DNA from: JBAXXL01 sp038206725 | Lineage (GTDB): Bacteria; Bacteroidota; Ignavibacteria; Kapaibacteriales; UBA2268 | Length of the DNA stretch: 64,000 nt | Assembly (NCBI GenBank): GCA_038206725.1 | Contig: JBBRAO010000014.1 | Location: 1-64,000, forward strand | Reading direction: 5' to 3' | Position numbers and translations under genes: made by a program | Part shown: piece after piece, positions 1 to 7,918 of the stretch | Numbering within the stretch: position 1 is the first letter of the stretch | How the letters are laid out: the number at the start of each line of letters is the position of its first letter | The notes under the pieces: model-generated | The model's input: only the letters and a program-made list of their open reading frames with translations | What the model was told of the DNA's origin: nothing | The model's database searches: none

Positions 1-1
1 T

Positions 2-157
2 AGAGAATATTTCCAAGGAAGAAACGCGGCAGGCAAAATGAATAATAAAAGCGCCGACGAGACCTATATGAACCTAATCGGCGGCTTAAGAGAAAAGCTT
101 CGCCGCCTTGCGGAAAAAATCGAACCGAAAGTATATGAATATGGTTTTTTAAAATAA
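2..157 (+). CDS. C-terminal fragment of an unidentified protein, cut by the window start
   Basis: The frame is open from base 2 and ends at TAA 155-157, giving 51 residues that end in the sequence KVYEYGFLK. The stretch is rich in Arg, Lys and Ala (GGLREKLRRLAEKIEPK) and is likely to form an amphipathic helix. Its codons (gcg, ggc, cgc) are more GC-rich than those of the following genes, which is what a real coding end would show against the AT-rich spacer after it. I do not recognise the family. The gene's start lies outside the window. An internal ATG at 38 could also be a start, but the frame stays open before it. Confidence 0.55.
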   Translation, partial: REYFQGRNAAGKMNNKSADETYMNLIGGLREKLRRLAEKIEPKVYEYGFLK

Positions 158-176
158 AGACATTTAAACATTGAAT

Positions 177-206
177 CTACCGAAGGTTCGAACCGACGAC
201 AAGGTT
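177..206. repeat. Degenerate copy of the AACC...GGTT palindromic repeat family
   Basis: The segment has CGAAGGTT (181-188), which is the right arm of the palindrome seen at 231-263. It is followed by AACCGACGACAAGGTT (191-206), a variant that keeps the AACC and GGTT ends but has a different centre. Nearly the same variant, AACCGACGGCAAGGTT, occurs at 907-922 just after the transposase gene. Variant copies therefore bracket the gene on both sides. Confidence 0.6.
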
Positions 207-230
207 CAAAGACATAAAGAAAAGTGAATA

Positions 231-263
231 AACCTTCCGAAGGTTTCAAACCTTCGGAAGGTT
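231..263. repeat. 33-bp double palindrome upstream of the transposase gene
   Basis: Two 15-mers, AACCTTCCGAAGGTT (231-245) and AACCTTCGGAAGGTT (249-263), are each a 7+1+7 inverted repeat, and they are reverse complements of one another around a 3-nt spacer (TCA). The whole can fold as two small hairpins or one long one. It ends 22 bp before the transposase ATG. Two more copies lie inside the gene. This resembles the REP/BIME sequences that accompany RAYT transposases (family knowledge). Confidence 0.85.
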
Positions 264-285
264 AGGAAAAAAAGTTAGGAAAAAA

Positions 286-900
286 ATGATGCAATTTTAC
301 GAAAACACATATTACCATTTATATAATAGAACGAACAATGAAGAATCACTTTTTCGTTCTGATGAAAACTATCTATATTTTTTGAAGAAATATCGGCATT
401 ATTTAGACGATTATTTGGAAACAGTTGGATATTGTTTGATGCCAACACATTTTCATTTTTTGGTAAAGATGAAGGAAGTTAATCAACCTTCCGAAGGTTT
501 GGAACCTTCGGAAGGTTATGCTTCAAATTCCTTGATTATTTCTAGGAAAATAGGTACACTACTAAATTCTTATTCTCAAGCTTTCAACAAAATGTGGAAT
601 CGGCACGGAAATTTATTTAATCAAAAAACAAAAGCAAAAACAGTTCCATCAGATAAGTATTTAATTACTCTGCTGACGTATATTCATCAAAATCCCATAC
701 GCTCAGGATTAGTTGAAAAAGCAGAGGACTGGAAATATTCGAGTTATCAAGATTATATAGATTTAAGGAACGGCACATTGCCAAGTAAAGATTTAATATT
801 AAGTATGATAAAGAAAACGGAATTAAAAGAATTAACTAAATTGATAATGATTAATCAACCTTCCGAAGGTTTGGAACCTTCGGAAGGTTTGCGTTTTTAG
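286..900 (+). CDS. REP-associated tyrosine transposase-like (Y1/HUH, IS200-like) protein
   Basis: The 204-residue product is a Y1 transposase of the RAYT type, single-strand DNA nucleases proposed to act on palindromic repeats. It shows the HUH metal motif H55-F-H57 in PTHFHFLVKMK. The conserved YSQAFNKMWNRHGNLF segment is at about 96-111. The likely catalytic tyrosine is Y132 in LTYIHQNPIRSGLVE. Two in-frame copies of the flanking 33-bp palindrome encode the peptide QPSEGLEPSEG, one at residues 67-77 (in the loop between the HUH strand and the next helix) and one at the C-terminus (about 191-201). Repeats also flank the gene on both sides. The core motifs look intact, so the protein may be active; whether the insertions are tolerated is unknown. 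An alternative start is the second ATG at 289. Confidence 0.88.
   Translation: MMQFYENTYYHLYNRTNNEESLFRSDENYLYFLKKYRHYLDDYLETVGYCLMPTHFHFLVKMKEVNQPSEGLEPSEGYASNSLIISRKIGTLLNSYSQAFNKMWNRHGNLFNQKTKAKTVPSDKYLITLLTYIHQNPIRSGLVEKAEDWKYSSYQDYIDLRNGTLPSKDLILSMIKKTELKELTKLIMINQPSEGLEPSEGLRF
485..517. repeat. In-frame copy of the 33-bp double palindrome inside the transposase gene
   Basis: AACCTTCCGAAGGTT, TGG spacer, AACCTTCGGAAGGTT. It matches the copy at 857-889 exactly and the upstream copy at 231-263 except for the spacer. It is preceded by TTAATC, as is the copy at 857. It encodes part of QPSEGLEPSEG. A 33-bp unit adds 11 codons and so preserves the frame. Confidence 0.9.
857..889. repeat. Second in-frame copy of the 33-bp double palindrome at the 3' end of the transposase gene
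   Basis: It is identical to 485-517 over all 33 bases and is also preceded by TTAATC. It supplies the C-terminal QPSEGLEPSEG peptide. The reading frame ends four codons later (LRF, stop). Confidence 0.9.
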
Positions 901-906
901 GTTTGG

Positions 907-922
907 AACCGACGGCAAGGTT
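907..922. repeat. Variant palindrome after the transposase gene
   Basis: AACCGACGGCAAGGTT follows the stop codon by six bases and pairs by sequence with AACCGACGACAAGGTT at 191-206. Only the AACC/GGTT ends are complementary, so it is a weaker hairpin than the 33-bp copies. Confidence 0.55.
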
Positions 923-939
923 ATGCGTTTTCACCGTCT

Positions 940-971
940 TTTGAATTTCTGTTGATTTTTTCGTAATTTTG
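940..971 (+). promoter_or_regulatory. Putative Bacteroidota-type promoter of holA
   Basis: TTTG at 940-943 and TAATTTTG at 964-971 are separated by 20 bp. This fits the Bacteroidota primary sigma factor consensus (-33 TTTG, -7 TAnnTTTG). The -7 box ends 25 bp before the holA ATG. Confidence 0.6.
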
Positions 972-996
972 TACATTAACAAAGTATGAAATCTTA

Positions 997-2076
997 ATGA
1001 ATATTGATTTAAAGACATTATTAAAAACGGGTGATTTTCCTCCAATCCTTTTGCTCTTCGGTGAAGAGGAATATTTGGTCGAAGACGCGTATAATAGCAT
1101 AATATCGAAGTTGATTAAAAGCGAAAGCGATAAGTTCAATTTCGATATATTCGATTGCGACGATAAAGCGGTTACTCAACAGCAGGTTGTGGAATGTTGC
1201 TCCGCGTATCCGATGATGAGCGAACAGCGTGTTGTTGTTTTGAAGCATTTCGACGACCTATTTTCATTGAAGGCGGGTAAGAAGAAGGATTTGGAAAACC
1301 AGCCGTTTATAAAATATGTCCAAAATCCCGCAAAGACCACGAAAGTTATTATTCGCGCCGGTTTGGGAGCATTCGCAGGTTTAACTAAGGATTTATCCGG
1401 TAATCGTGAAAAAGCGAATAAGAAAATCAGCGGTGCAAAACTGCCGTATAATTTAATTCTTGGAAACCATAGCTGGATAGAATTTCCGAAAATATACGAG
1501 AACCAGCAGATGGCTTGGGCATCGAAACGTTTCAAAGAACTGGGTTATGAAATTTCGCAGGAAGCATTGTATTTGCTGATAAATCAGACTAATCCCGATT
1601 TGCGTTCTATCGCTAATGCTATCGAGCAAGTAACAATATATACCGACACAAAAAAATCAATTGATATGGATGATGTAAATCAACTATCGGGACATTCGCG
1701 AACATATAATGTATTTGAACTACAGAAAGCGGTAGGTAACCGCGATTTGGGCTCAGCATTAAATATTATGAATAATATATTGAAAGTATCGCGCGATGAG
1801 ATAGCAATTGTTTCAATTATAACCAGATATTTTATCCAACTTTGGAAACTGTACGAAGCTCAGAAACAAAATGCCGGAAATGCTCAAATTGCATCAGCTC
1901 TGGGCGTAAACCCTTATTTTATTGCTGAATTTGTCAAAGCGGGAAGATTGTATAGTGCATCGGACCTAAATTCGTCTTTTTTAGCATTAACGACGGCGGA
2001 TTTGGCTTTAAAAAGCACTTCTATAGATAGATTTGTTATACTTCAAGAAATGTTAATTAAAATAATGAGTCGATAA
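997..2076 (+). CDS. holA: DNA polymerase III subunit delta
   Basis: The 359-residue protein matches the HolA family, the clamp-loader subunit that opens the beta sliding clamp during replication. The N-terminus has the typical FPPILLLFGEEEYLVEDA opening, where HolA keeps a degenerate nucleotide-binding fold. The C-terminal helical part (about 215-355) contains the family-like SGHSRTYNVFELQKAVGNRD and the RYFIQLWKLYEA/LTTADLALKS segments. The length is normal for the family. The gene stands alone behind its own promoter-like sequence and is separated by 84 bp from the next gene. The start ATG at 997 gives the expected N-terminus, although no strong ribosome binding site is visible. Confidence 0.9.
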   Translation: MNIDLKTLLKTGDFPPILLLFGEEEYLVEDAYNSIISKLIKSESDKFNFDIFDCDDKAVTQQQVVECCSAYPMMSEQRVVVLKHFDDLFSLKAGKKKDLENQPFIKYVQNPAKTTKVIIRAGLGAFAGLTKDLSGNREKANKKISGAKLPYNLILGNHSWIEFPKIYENQQMAWASKRFKELGYEISQEALYLLINQTNPDLRSIANAIEQVTIYTDTKKSIDMDDVNQLSGHSRTYNVFELQKAVGNRDLGSALNIMNNILKVSRDEIAIVSIITRYFIQLWKLYEAQKQNAGNAQIASALGVNPYFIAEFVKAGRLYSASDLNSSFLALTTADLALKSTSIDRFVILQEMLIKIMSR

Positions 2077-2160
2077 AATAAAAAACACGTATGATAGTTT
2101 ACATTTTATTGATAAATTTGTATTATATTATTCACCAAAAATAAAAAAATGAGGTAAAAA

Positions 2161-2502
2161 GTGGGTAAATTCGAAATTGAAGAATTGGAAAACGGCTATA
2201 TTGTTAAGCCAATTGGAAATATTATGTCAAGTGAAGATGCCGAAGATTTTCAGGAAATCACAGATAAAATCGCCGAGTCGGACAAAAAAAATCTAATAAT
2301 TGATTTTTCTGAAACTGCTTTGTTAGGCTCGTTATTGATTGGACATTTAGTTAGAGTACAAGCTCATTTTGACAGAAAAGATGGTAAGATTGCTTTTTGC
2401 AGGTTCCCTGAACCAGTTGATAAAGTATTGAAAATGACCAGAATCAATACTATAATTAATACTTACGATTCTTTAGAAAGTGCGCAAACAATTTTTAAAT
2501 AA
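2161..2502 (+). CDS. STAS-domain protein (anti-sigma factor antagonist-like)
   Basis: This is a single 113-residue STAS domain of the SpoIIAA/RsbV type. Such proteins bind anti-sigma factors and are switched by serine phosphorylation. The core NLIIDFSETALLGSLLIGHLVRVQ corresponds to the family segment that normally reads D-x-S...D-S-S-G; here the aspartate is G and the residues after the retained serine (about residue 60) are L-L, so phospho-control may be altered. The start is GTG at 2161, chosen because GAGG lies at 2151-2154 at good spacing and no ATG fits. No partner kinase or anti-sigma factor is adjacent. A downstream hairpin suggests a monocistronic unit. Confidence 0.82.
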   Translation: MGKFEIEELENGYIVKPIGNIMSSEDAEDFQEITDKIAESDKKNLIIDFSETALLGSLLIGHLVRVQAHFDRKDGKIAFCRFPEPVDKVLKMTRINTIINTYDSLESAQTIFK

Positions 2503-2525
2503 TTGTAAAGTAATTTTTTTAAAAC

Positions 2526-2555
2526 AAGCCGCACGATAAACAGTTTGCGGCTTTT
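2526..2555 (+). terminator. Intrinsic terminator after the STAS gene
   Basis: AAGCCGCA (2526-2533) pairs perfectly with TGCGGCTT (2546-2553) around a 12-nt loop and is followed by a short T run. It lies 23 bp after the STAS stop codon. Confidence 0.75.
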
Positions 2556-2575
2556 GTCGTTAATTTATTTTAAAT

Positions 2576-3877
2576 ATGAAAAAAATATTAATTTTATTTG
2601 CTATTCTTCCGATATTATTGGTGTCTTGTAAAAATCGAAGTTCTAATGATGTGGAAATTTTAAATAAAACAGGTAGGAACTTCGTAATCTTAGCCTTAAG
2701 TTTGGGCGATTATGATGAAAATTATGTTGACGCGTATTTTGGACCGGACAGTTTAAAGCTAAAAGCCAAGGCTTTAGGTTTGAGATTGGACGATATTAAA
2801 TCGAAAGCTAACGATAATCTAGACGAACTAAAAAGTTTAGATGTTAGCGTTGATTCATTGAAATACCGCAGAGAATTTCAAATCAACTTTTATCAATCTA
2901 TGTTAGCGAGGATAGATTATTTAAGTGGAAAAAAAACGACTTTTGATGAAGAATCTAAAGCTATATATGGAGTTGTAGCTCCTCGCTTTGATTCTAAGTT
3001 TTATTCATCAGTTCTATTCAGCTTGGATAGTGCATTGCCGAAGGGAAAAGGTTCAATTAAAGATAGATTATCGGAATTTAAAAAACGATATATTATTCCT
3101 GAAGATAAATTGGATACGGTTTTTAAAGTGGCAATAGCTAAAGCTCGCTATCAAACTGTCAAATTTATCAAGCTCCCTAAAGGTGAAAATTTCAAGCTTG
3201 AGTTTGTTAAAGGCAAATCCTGGGGAGCATATAATTGGTTTCAGGGTAACTCTCAAAGCCTGATACAGATAAATACCGAAGTTCCAATTTATATTGATAG
3301 ACCAATCGATTTAGCTTGCCACGAAGGTTACCCCGGACACCACGTGTTTCATTCCACAATCGAAAGCGAATATGTCAAAAAGCGCGGTTGGGTAGAATTT
3401 TCAATTTATCCGCTGTTTTCCCCAATGTCGCTTATATCGGAAGGTGCGGCAAATGCAGGGTTTGAAATAGCTTTTGAAAAGAAAGCCCGTAGAAAATTCG
3501 AAAAGCAGGTTTTGTTTCCACTCGCCGGAATTGATACAACATTAGCGGATAAATATTATAAAGTAATGGAATTGCTCGGTAAATTGGATAATGCCTCAAC
3601 CGATATCGCACGTGATTATTTGGACGGAAAAATTTCAAAAGCGAAAGCAAAAGACTTACTAATAAATTATAAATTGCAAACTCCTGAAAGAGCCGATATG
3701 AACATCCAATTTTTTGAAATATATCGCTCATATTTAATAAACTATACTCTTGGTCAAAAAATGATTGAGAATTATCTTTCTAAGAAGAATTCAAGAACTG
3801 AAAAAGAAAAATGGCAAGAGTTTTATAAATTACTAAAAAGACCACCATTACCTAAGGATCTATTAACTTATGAATAA
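2576..3877 (+). CDS. DUF885-family lipoprotein (putative zinc-dependent hydrolase)
   Basis: The 433-residue protein begins with a lipoprotein signal peptide (MKKILILFAILPILLVSC), so it is probably anchored in a membrane facing the periplasm. The diagnostic DUF885 motif CHEGYPGHHVFHS, with the histidines thought to bind metal, is at about residue 247, and the family's SLISEGAANAGFE segment follows. Many DUF885 proteins are longer (about 550-600 residues), so this is a short member. The start has no strong ribosome binding site. The stop overlaps the next gene by 8 bp (3870-3877), suggesting translational coupling. The substrate is unknown. Confidence 0.8.
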   Translation: MKKILILFAILPILLVSCKNRSSNDVEILNKTGRNFVILALSLGDYDENYVDAYFGPDSLKLKAKALGLRLDDIKSKANDNLDELKSLDVSVDSLKYRREFQINFYQSMLARIDYLSGKKTTFDEESKAIYGVVAPRFDSKFYSSVLFSLDSALPKGKGSIKDRLSEFKKRYIIPEDKLDTVFKVAIAKARYQTVKFIKLPKGENFKLEFVKGKSWGAYNWFQGNSQSLIQINTEVPIYIDRPIDLACHEGYPGHHVFHSTIESEYVKKRGWVEFSIYPLFSPMSLISEGAANAGFEIAFEKKARRKFEKQVLFPLAGIDTTLADKYYKVMELLGKLDNASTDIARDYLDGKISKAKAKDLLINYKLQTPERADMNIQFFEIYRSYLINYTLGQKMIENYLSKKNSRTEKEKWQEFYKLLKRPPLPKDLLTYE

Positions 3878-4448
3878 ACTATCCACCGAAATAAAAACAC
3901 TAAAACGATATTGGATAACACAACAAATCGGCACAAGTCTTATTTTTCTGATGTTTTATCTATTTTTGAAAATCAACATCGGCAAGATTTTACTCCCAAT
4001 TTTAACCTATCAGGACTACTTAAACGTTGATTTAATTCTTCCTGTACTGAACTCGGCACGAAGCCAATTGATTTTTGTTATAGCATTTTCTTTTATAGCT
4101 ATGGGAGTAGTTTTTGTATATGACTCAATGGGTAAATGGAGTTTTAAACTCACAGAATATATAGCATATCTCAACATTGTATTCTTTTCGGCATTTGCTG
4201 TAGCCGGGATATTCTTCTCCAGAGCTCTTTTTAATGAGCGGGGTGGGGTATTGGTTCACGATTTGAATATATATATTATTATTATTGATGTATTATTGCT
4301 TGCATTCGGCTGTATAATGGTCTATACAAATATCAGTTCTATCAAATTGGTACTTTCGATCACAGGTAATAAAAATAATAAACACAATATAGAAACTGAA
4401 GAAATTAAAGATTTAGAAACAGATAAAGATATTAATGAATTATTATAA
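3870..4448 (+). CDS. Four-helix integral membrane protein, function unknown
   Basis: The 192-residue protein has about four hydrophobic segments: around residues 13-45, 65-88, 95-120 and 127-152. A charged, Asn/Lys/Glu-rich cytoplasmic-type tail follows (about 160-192). I recognise no family motif. It overlaps the preceding DUF885 gene by 8 bp in a different frame, so the two are likely made together and may work together in the envelope. The stop is followed by a spacer with a promoter-like sequence for purS, so it ends the unit. Confidence 0.75.
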   Translation: MNKLSTEIKTLKRYWITQQIGTSLIFLMFYLFLKINIGKILLPILTYQDYLNVDLILPVLNSARSQLIFVIAFSFIAMGVVFVYDSMGKWSFKLTEYIAYLNIVFFSAFAVAGIFFSRALFNERGGVLVHDLNIYIIIIDVLLLAFGCIMVYTNISSIKLVLSITGNKNNKHNIETEEIKDLETDKDINELL

Positions 4449-4481
4449 TTGGCGTATAATTTTTAAATTACGTATAATTTG

Positions 4482-4489
4482 TTAATTTT
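4482..4489 (+). promoter_or_regulatory. Possible -7 promoter box of the purS-purQ-tat unit
   Basis: TAATTTTG matches TAnnTTTG and lies 23 bp before the purS ATG. A clear TTTG -33 box is not visible, so confidence is limited. Confidence 0.4.
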
Positions 4490-4512
4490 GTAAATAAAAA
4501 TTCGAGGATTAA

Positions 4513-4767
4513 ATGAAAAGATATTCGGTAAAAATCTACATCACTCTACGCGAAGGAATTTTAGATGTTCAAGGCAAAACAGTAGAACACGCTTTACATT
4601 CTATTTCTTTTGATACATTAAGCGATCTTAAGATAGGTAAATTCATTCGTTTAAACGTTGAAGCAGAAAATATTGATAACGCACGCAAATTAATAGATGA
4701 TGCCTGCAAACAGCTTATTGCTAATCCGATAATTGAAGATTATCAAATTGATTTAGAAGAAATTTAA
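4513..4767 (+). CDS. purS: Phosphoribosylformylglycinamidine synthase subunit PurS
   Basis: The 84-residue protein has the full PurS pattern: a beta strand (YSVKIYITLREGILDVQGKTVEHAL), the LKIGKFIRLNVEA strand and the C-terminal NPIIEDYQIDLEE. PurS bridges the glutaminase PurQ and the synthetase PurL in the fourth step of purine synthesis (FGAR to FGAM). It is 9 bp upstream of purQ. purL is not in the window. A GAGG ribosome binding site lies before the ATG (ttcgaggattaaATG). Confidence 0.93.
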   Translation: MKRYSVKIYITLREGILDVQGKTVEHALHSISFDTLSDLKIGKFIRLNVEAENIDNARKLIDDACKQLIANPIIEDYQIDLEEI

Positions 4768-4776
4768 GGCGAAAAA

Positions 4777-5472
4777 ATGAAATTTGGTATAATACAATTT
4801 CCCGGTTCAAACTGCGACCACGATGCGTTCTATGCAACTAAATTCAATTTAGGAGCGGAATCGGAATATATTTGGCATAAAGAAACAGTTCTGCCAAATA
4901 ATTTGGATTGCATTATCTTACCGGGAGGCTTTTCTTACGGTGATTATCTTCGTACAGGCTCAATTGCAAGTATTTCACCTGTAATGAGAGCGGTAAAGGA
5001 ATTTGCAGATAAAGGCGGTTATGTAATAGGTATCTGTAATGGTTTTCAAATTTTAACGGAATCAGGTTTATTGCCCGGTGTTCTGCTGAGAAATACATCA
5101 TTGAAATTTATCTGTAAAGATATATATTTAAAAGTTGAAAATAAAACAACATCTTTTACATCGGCAATCACAAAAGATGTACTTAGGATTCCAATAGCTC
5201 ATAACGAAGGCAATTATTTCGCTCAAAATGAAACTATAAAAGAATTGGAAGACACCGGTAGAATAGTTTTCCGTTATTCATCACCCGAAGGCATCGTAAG
5301 CACTGAATATAACCCTAACGGTGCGATTAACAATATTGCCGGAATAGTGAATGAAAAAGGCAATGTGTTGGGTATGATGCCCCATCCGGAACGTTATAGT
5401 GACGAGATGTTGGGCTGTAATGACGGGTTAATGGTATTCGAATCATTACTCGCTACAATTAATAATAAATAA
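4777..5472 (+). CDS. purQ: Phosphoribosylformylglycinamidine synthase subunit PurQ (glutaminase)
   Basis: This 231-residue class I glutamine amidotransferase supplies ammonia to PurL. The nucleophile cysteine is in GYVIGICNGFQILTESGLLPG (about residue 87). The oxyanion segment is LPGGFSYGDYLRTG. The catalytic His/Glu pair is in GMMPHPERYSDE near the C-terminus. The length matches the small PurQ form that works with PurS. It follows purS and precedes tatA by 11 bp, so it is co-transcribed with both. Confidence 0.95.
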   Translation: MKFGIIQFPGSNCDHDAFYATKFNLGAESEYIWHKETVLPNNLDCIILPGGFSYGDYLRTGSIASISPVMRAVKEFADKGGYVIGICNGFQILTESGLLPGVLLRNTSLKFICKDIYLKVENKTTSFTSAITKDVLRIPIAHNEGNYFAQNETIKELEDTGRIVFRYSSPEGIVSTEYNPNGAINNIAGIVNEKGNVLGMMPHPERYSDEMLGCNDGLMVFESLLATINNK

Positions 5473-5483
5473 GGAATCTATAT

Positions 5484-5687
5484 ATGGCTTTAATAGGTAT
5501 AGGTGCACCGGAAATCATTCTCGTTATTGTGGTTATTGTGTTGGTTTTTGGAGCGAAGAAAATTCCCGAATTAATGAGAGGGTTAGGAAGCGGATTGAAA
5601 GAATTCAAAAATGCCGCTAACGACGTTGATAAAAAGAAAGATACGAAAAGTGAAATTCCACCTGCTGACGATTCAGATAAACTATAA
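5484..5687 (+). CDS. tatA: Twin-arginine translocase protein, TatA type
   Basis: The 67-residue protein has the TatA layout. A short N-terminal membrane helix (IGAPEIILVIVVIVLVFG) is followed by the FGAKKIPELMRGLGSGLKEFK amphipathic helix and an acidic, lysine-rich tail. TatA forms the pore that exports folded proteins. It is 11 bp after purQ and 18 bp before a second small Tat-like gene. tatC is not in the window. Confidence 0.92.
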   Translation: MALIGIGAPEIILVIVVIVLVFGAKKIPELMRGLGSGLKEFKNAANDVDKKKDTKSEIPPADDSDKL

Positions 5688-5705
5688 CCAAATTGAGGTA
5701 TAGAA

Positions 5706-5876
5706 ATGTTTGACGTTGGGGGCGGAGAGCTTGTATTAATATTATTGGTTGCGGCTTTGTTGTTCGGACCAAAAGATATTCCCAAGATTGCAAAAAAAAT
5801 GGGAGACTTTGTGAATTCGGTTCGTAAAACACGAAACGAATTCACAAAGCAACTTAAAGATTTAGATAAAGATTAA
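5706..5876 (+). CDS. Second, short TatA/TatB-like protein
   Basis: This 56-residue reading frame starts at ATG 5706, with an AGGT-type ribosome binding site in ttgaggtatagaa, and ends at TAA 5874-5876. It encodes MFDVGGGELVLILLVAALLFGPKDIPK and then an amphipathic, charged helix ending KQLKDLDKD. The helix-FGP-K-P hinge is typical of TatA/TatB. The FGP form, rather than FGA, is common in TatB, so this may be the TatB-role partner of the gene before it. Its last 4 bases overlap the end of the convergent cdsA gene. Confidence 0.85.
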   Translation: MFDVGGGELVLILLVAALLFGPKDIPKIAKKMGDFVNSVRKTRNEFTKQLKDLDKD

Positions 5877-6751
5877 TAAGTAAATATTAATAAAATATAG
5901 ATCAAAACCGTAGGCATTACAAACAAAGTGCTGTCTAAACGATCTAAAAAACCGCCGTGCCCAGGAAGTATAGAAGAGCTATCTTTTATCAGGGCGTGGC
6001 GTTTTAGTTTTGACTCGAACAAATCGCCAATTTGACCGGAAACAGCAATTAATATACCAATTACGATTATATGAACATTAGGAAATTCTGCGAAGAAGAG
6101 TGCTTTTATTAAATATAATCCTAAAACAGTAAATATTAAATTTGCTATAGCTCCTTCCCACGATTTATTTGGGCTTACAGAACGGTATATTTTATGTTTA
6201 CCAATAGCTTTGCCAATAAAATACGCCGCTGAATCCCCAATCCAAATTGCCGCGAAAACAGAAATTACAAACTTTGCGCAAAATATGTCGTTCAAAAGTA
6301 AATCAAATTCAGTATAATAGCTCAATTTTGAAACATAAAGCATCCGAAGAATGATTAATGCCATAAATGGTAGAGTGATGTATGGTATATAACTCATAGA
6401 ATTTGCGAAAGAATTTAAAGGATGTTTATCTTTATTGAACAGTGACAAGGCGGCTGTAAATAAAAATATAGCAATAAAAGCCAAAAAGAATATATATCCG
6501 ACTTTTTCCAAACCACTTTGATTTAAAATAACATAGAGCCCCATTATCAATGCCGCATTGATAGTGTAGGCAGAATATTTAAAAACCTTTTGATTGATAT
6601 GCTTAAAAAGGTTAAAATATTCGTAAATGCAAAGAGAACTTAATATGATTGCGGCTGCAACCAATGCCAGACCACCTAAATACAAAACAACTATAGCGAT
6701 TGGGATTCCGATTACGGCTGTCAATACTCTTTTTGCTAATTCTTTTTTCAT
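5873..6751 (-). CDS. cdsA: Phosphatidate cytidylyltransferase (CDP-diacylglycerol synthase)
   Basis: This 292-residue polytopic membrane enzyme makes CDP-diacylglycerol from CTP and phosphatidate, the branch point of phospholipid synthesis. The family signature is clear near the C-terminus: VSPNKSWEGAIANL, GDLFESKLKRHALIKDSSSILPGHGGFLDRLDS. About eight hydrophobic segments precede and surround it. It converges on the Tat-like gene with a 4-bp overlap of the two 3' ends, so no terminator lies between them. A 110-bp spacer separates its start from the divergent Bax-inhibitor gene. Confidence 0.95.
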   Translation of the reverse strand: MKKELAKRVLTAVIGIPIAIVVLYLGGLALVAAAIILSSLCIYEYFNLFKHINQKVFKYSAYTINAALIMGLYVILNQSGLEKVGYIFFLAFIAIFLFTAALSLFNKDKHPLNSFANSMSYIPYITLPFMALIILRMLYVSKLSYYTEFDLLLNDIFCAKFVISVFAAIWIGDSAAYFIGKAIGKHKIYRSVSPNKSWEGAIANLIFTVLGLYLIKALFFAEFPNVHIIVIGILIAVSGQIGDLFESKLKRHALIKDSSSILPGHGGFLDRLDSTLFVMPTVLIYILLIFTY

Positions 6752-6861
6752 ATATCACCTATATTGAAATTTACGATAATTTAAAAATGCTTATTTGAAC
6801 AATCAAAAATAATAAAAAAAACCAATCGTTTATACACCATTATTAAAATTATGGAACAAAA

Positions 6862-7584
6862 ATGCAAAACGAATATGCAAACAATTACTCGGGTCAAAAA
6901 TACGAGGCAATCGAAAAAGCGCAAACAAAGTTTATGTCGCGTGTTTATAGCTGGATGCTCGCAGGATTAGTAGCGACCACAGCCGCGGCTTACTTTACAG
7001 TAACAAGCGGGCTTTTGAAAACAATTTATAGTAATTCCATTTTATTAATTTTCTTGATAGCCTGCGAATTCGGTTTAGTTATATTTTTATCGGCACGAAT
7101 TAACAAAATGAAAGCCTCCACAGCTATAATGGCATTTTTAGGCTACGCTGGATTGACAGGAGTAACTTTATCCGGATTATTGGCAGTATATTCAACCGAT
7201 GCTATAGTTTCGGCATTCGGCATTTCCGCCGGTATGTTCGCATCCTTGAGTTTGTACGGCTACGTTACAAAGAAAAATCTTTCAGCGTGGGGTAGTTTCC
7301 TATATATGGGTTTGGTTGGAATCATTTTGATGGGCGTATTAAATTTCTTCGTTCATAGCAACGCGCTTTGGTTTGTTTTTAATATTGCCGGTATTATAAT
7401 TTTTGCAGGATTAACCGCTTATGACACACAAAAAATCAAAGAAATGTTTTATTTGCAGGTTCAAGGCGGGGAAGCGGCATCGAAAGGCGCTATTATGGGT
7501 GCTTTGCGCTTGTACCTCGACTTTATTAACTTATTCCTAATGATACTACGCTTAGTCGGCGGTGGCGGTGGAAGTAGAAACTAA
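6862..7584 (+). CDS. Bax inhibitor-1/YccA family membrane protein
   Basis: The 240-residue protein has seven hydrophobic segments and the family ending (TAYDTQKIKEMF...ALRLYLDFINLFLMILRLVGG). The N-terminus is a short hydrophilic tail (QNEYANNYSGQKYEAIEKAQTKFMSRVYSWM). Bacterial members are inner membrane proteins, some of which act as pH-sensitive calcium leak channels (family knowledge). It ends in a glycine-rich GGGGGSRN tail. It is transcribed divergently from cdsA. Confidence 0.9.
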   Translation: MQNEYANNYSGQKYEAIEKAQTKFMSRVYSWMLAGLVATTAAAYFTVTSGLLKTIYSNSILLIFLIACEFGLVIFLSARINKMKASTAIMAFLGYAGLTGVTLSGLLAVYSTDAIVSAFGISAGMFASLSLYGYVTKKNLSAWGSFLYMGLVGIILMGVLNFFVHSNALWFVFNIAGIIIFAGLTAYDTQKIKEMFYLQVQGGEAASKGAIMGALRLYLDFINLFLMILRLVGGGGGSRN

Positions 7585-7637
7585 AACAATTGTTAATTGT
7601 CAATGAGAAGAATATAAAAATTAAAAAGAGGAAAATA

Positions 7638-7682
7638 ATCCCGAAGGGATTTAAAATGAATAGCCCTGAATGAAATTCGGGG
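7638..7682. repeat. Palindromic intergenic repeat in the 7585-7918 spacer
   Basis: The 334-bp spacer holds no convincing gene. It contains a short hairpin ATCCC-GAA-GGGAT (7638-7650) and CCCTGAAT (7664-7671) pairing with ATTCGGGG (7675-7682) with one G-T pair. Sequences of this kind (cccgaagggat...gccc-gaat...ggggt) are often seen as dispersed repeats in Bacteroidota genomes, where they give false open reading frames; that statement is from memory and not checked. The rest of the spacer is AT-rich with no clear signals. Confidence 0.5.
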
Positions 7683-7918
7683 TGAATGATAACAATGTCT
7701 TTCTGACTCCGACTGAGCCAAACGTGAGTTAGGAACAGTATATATTCTGGTCCCTAATTTGAATAATATTGAAATAAGTGAAACCATCTACGACGGATGT
7801 AGTTGATTAAGTTACTGCACCTACTCAGCTGACGTAAATATAGCATATATTGAATTGTGATAATATAAAAATAAATAGTATTTTTGTAATGATTATTTTA
7901 AAAAAATGGGTAAGTTAA

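Noticed and set aside
185..194. GGTTCGAACC looks like a tRNA T-arm
   Set aside because: No acceptor, D or anticodon arms can be formed around it, and the sequence is part of the palindromic repeat family.
231..889. Three 33-bp repeats could be read as a CRISPR array
   Set aside because: Copies are about 220 and 340 bp apart, lie inside a gene, and have no regular spacers or cas genes.
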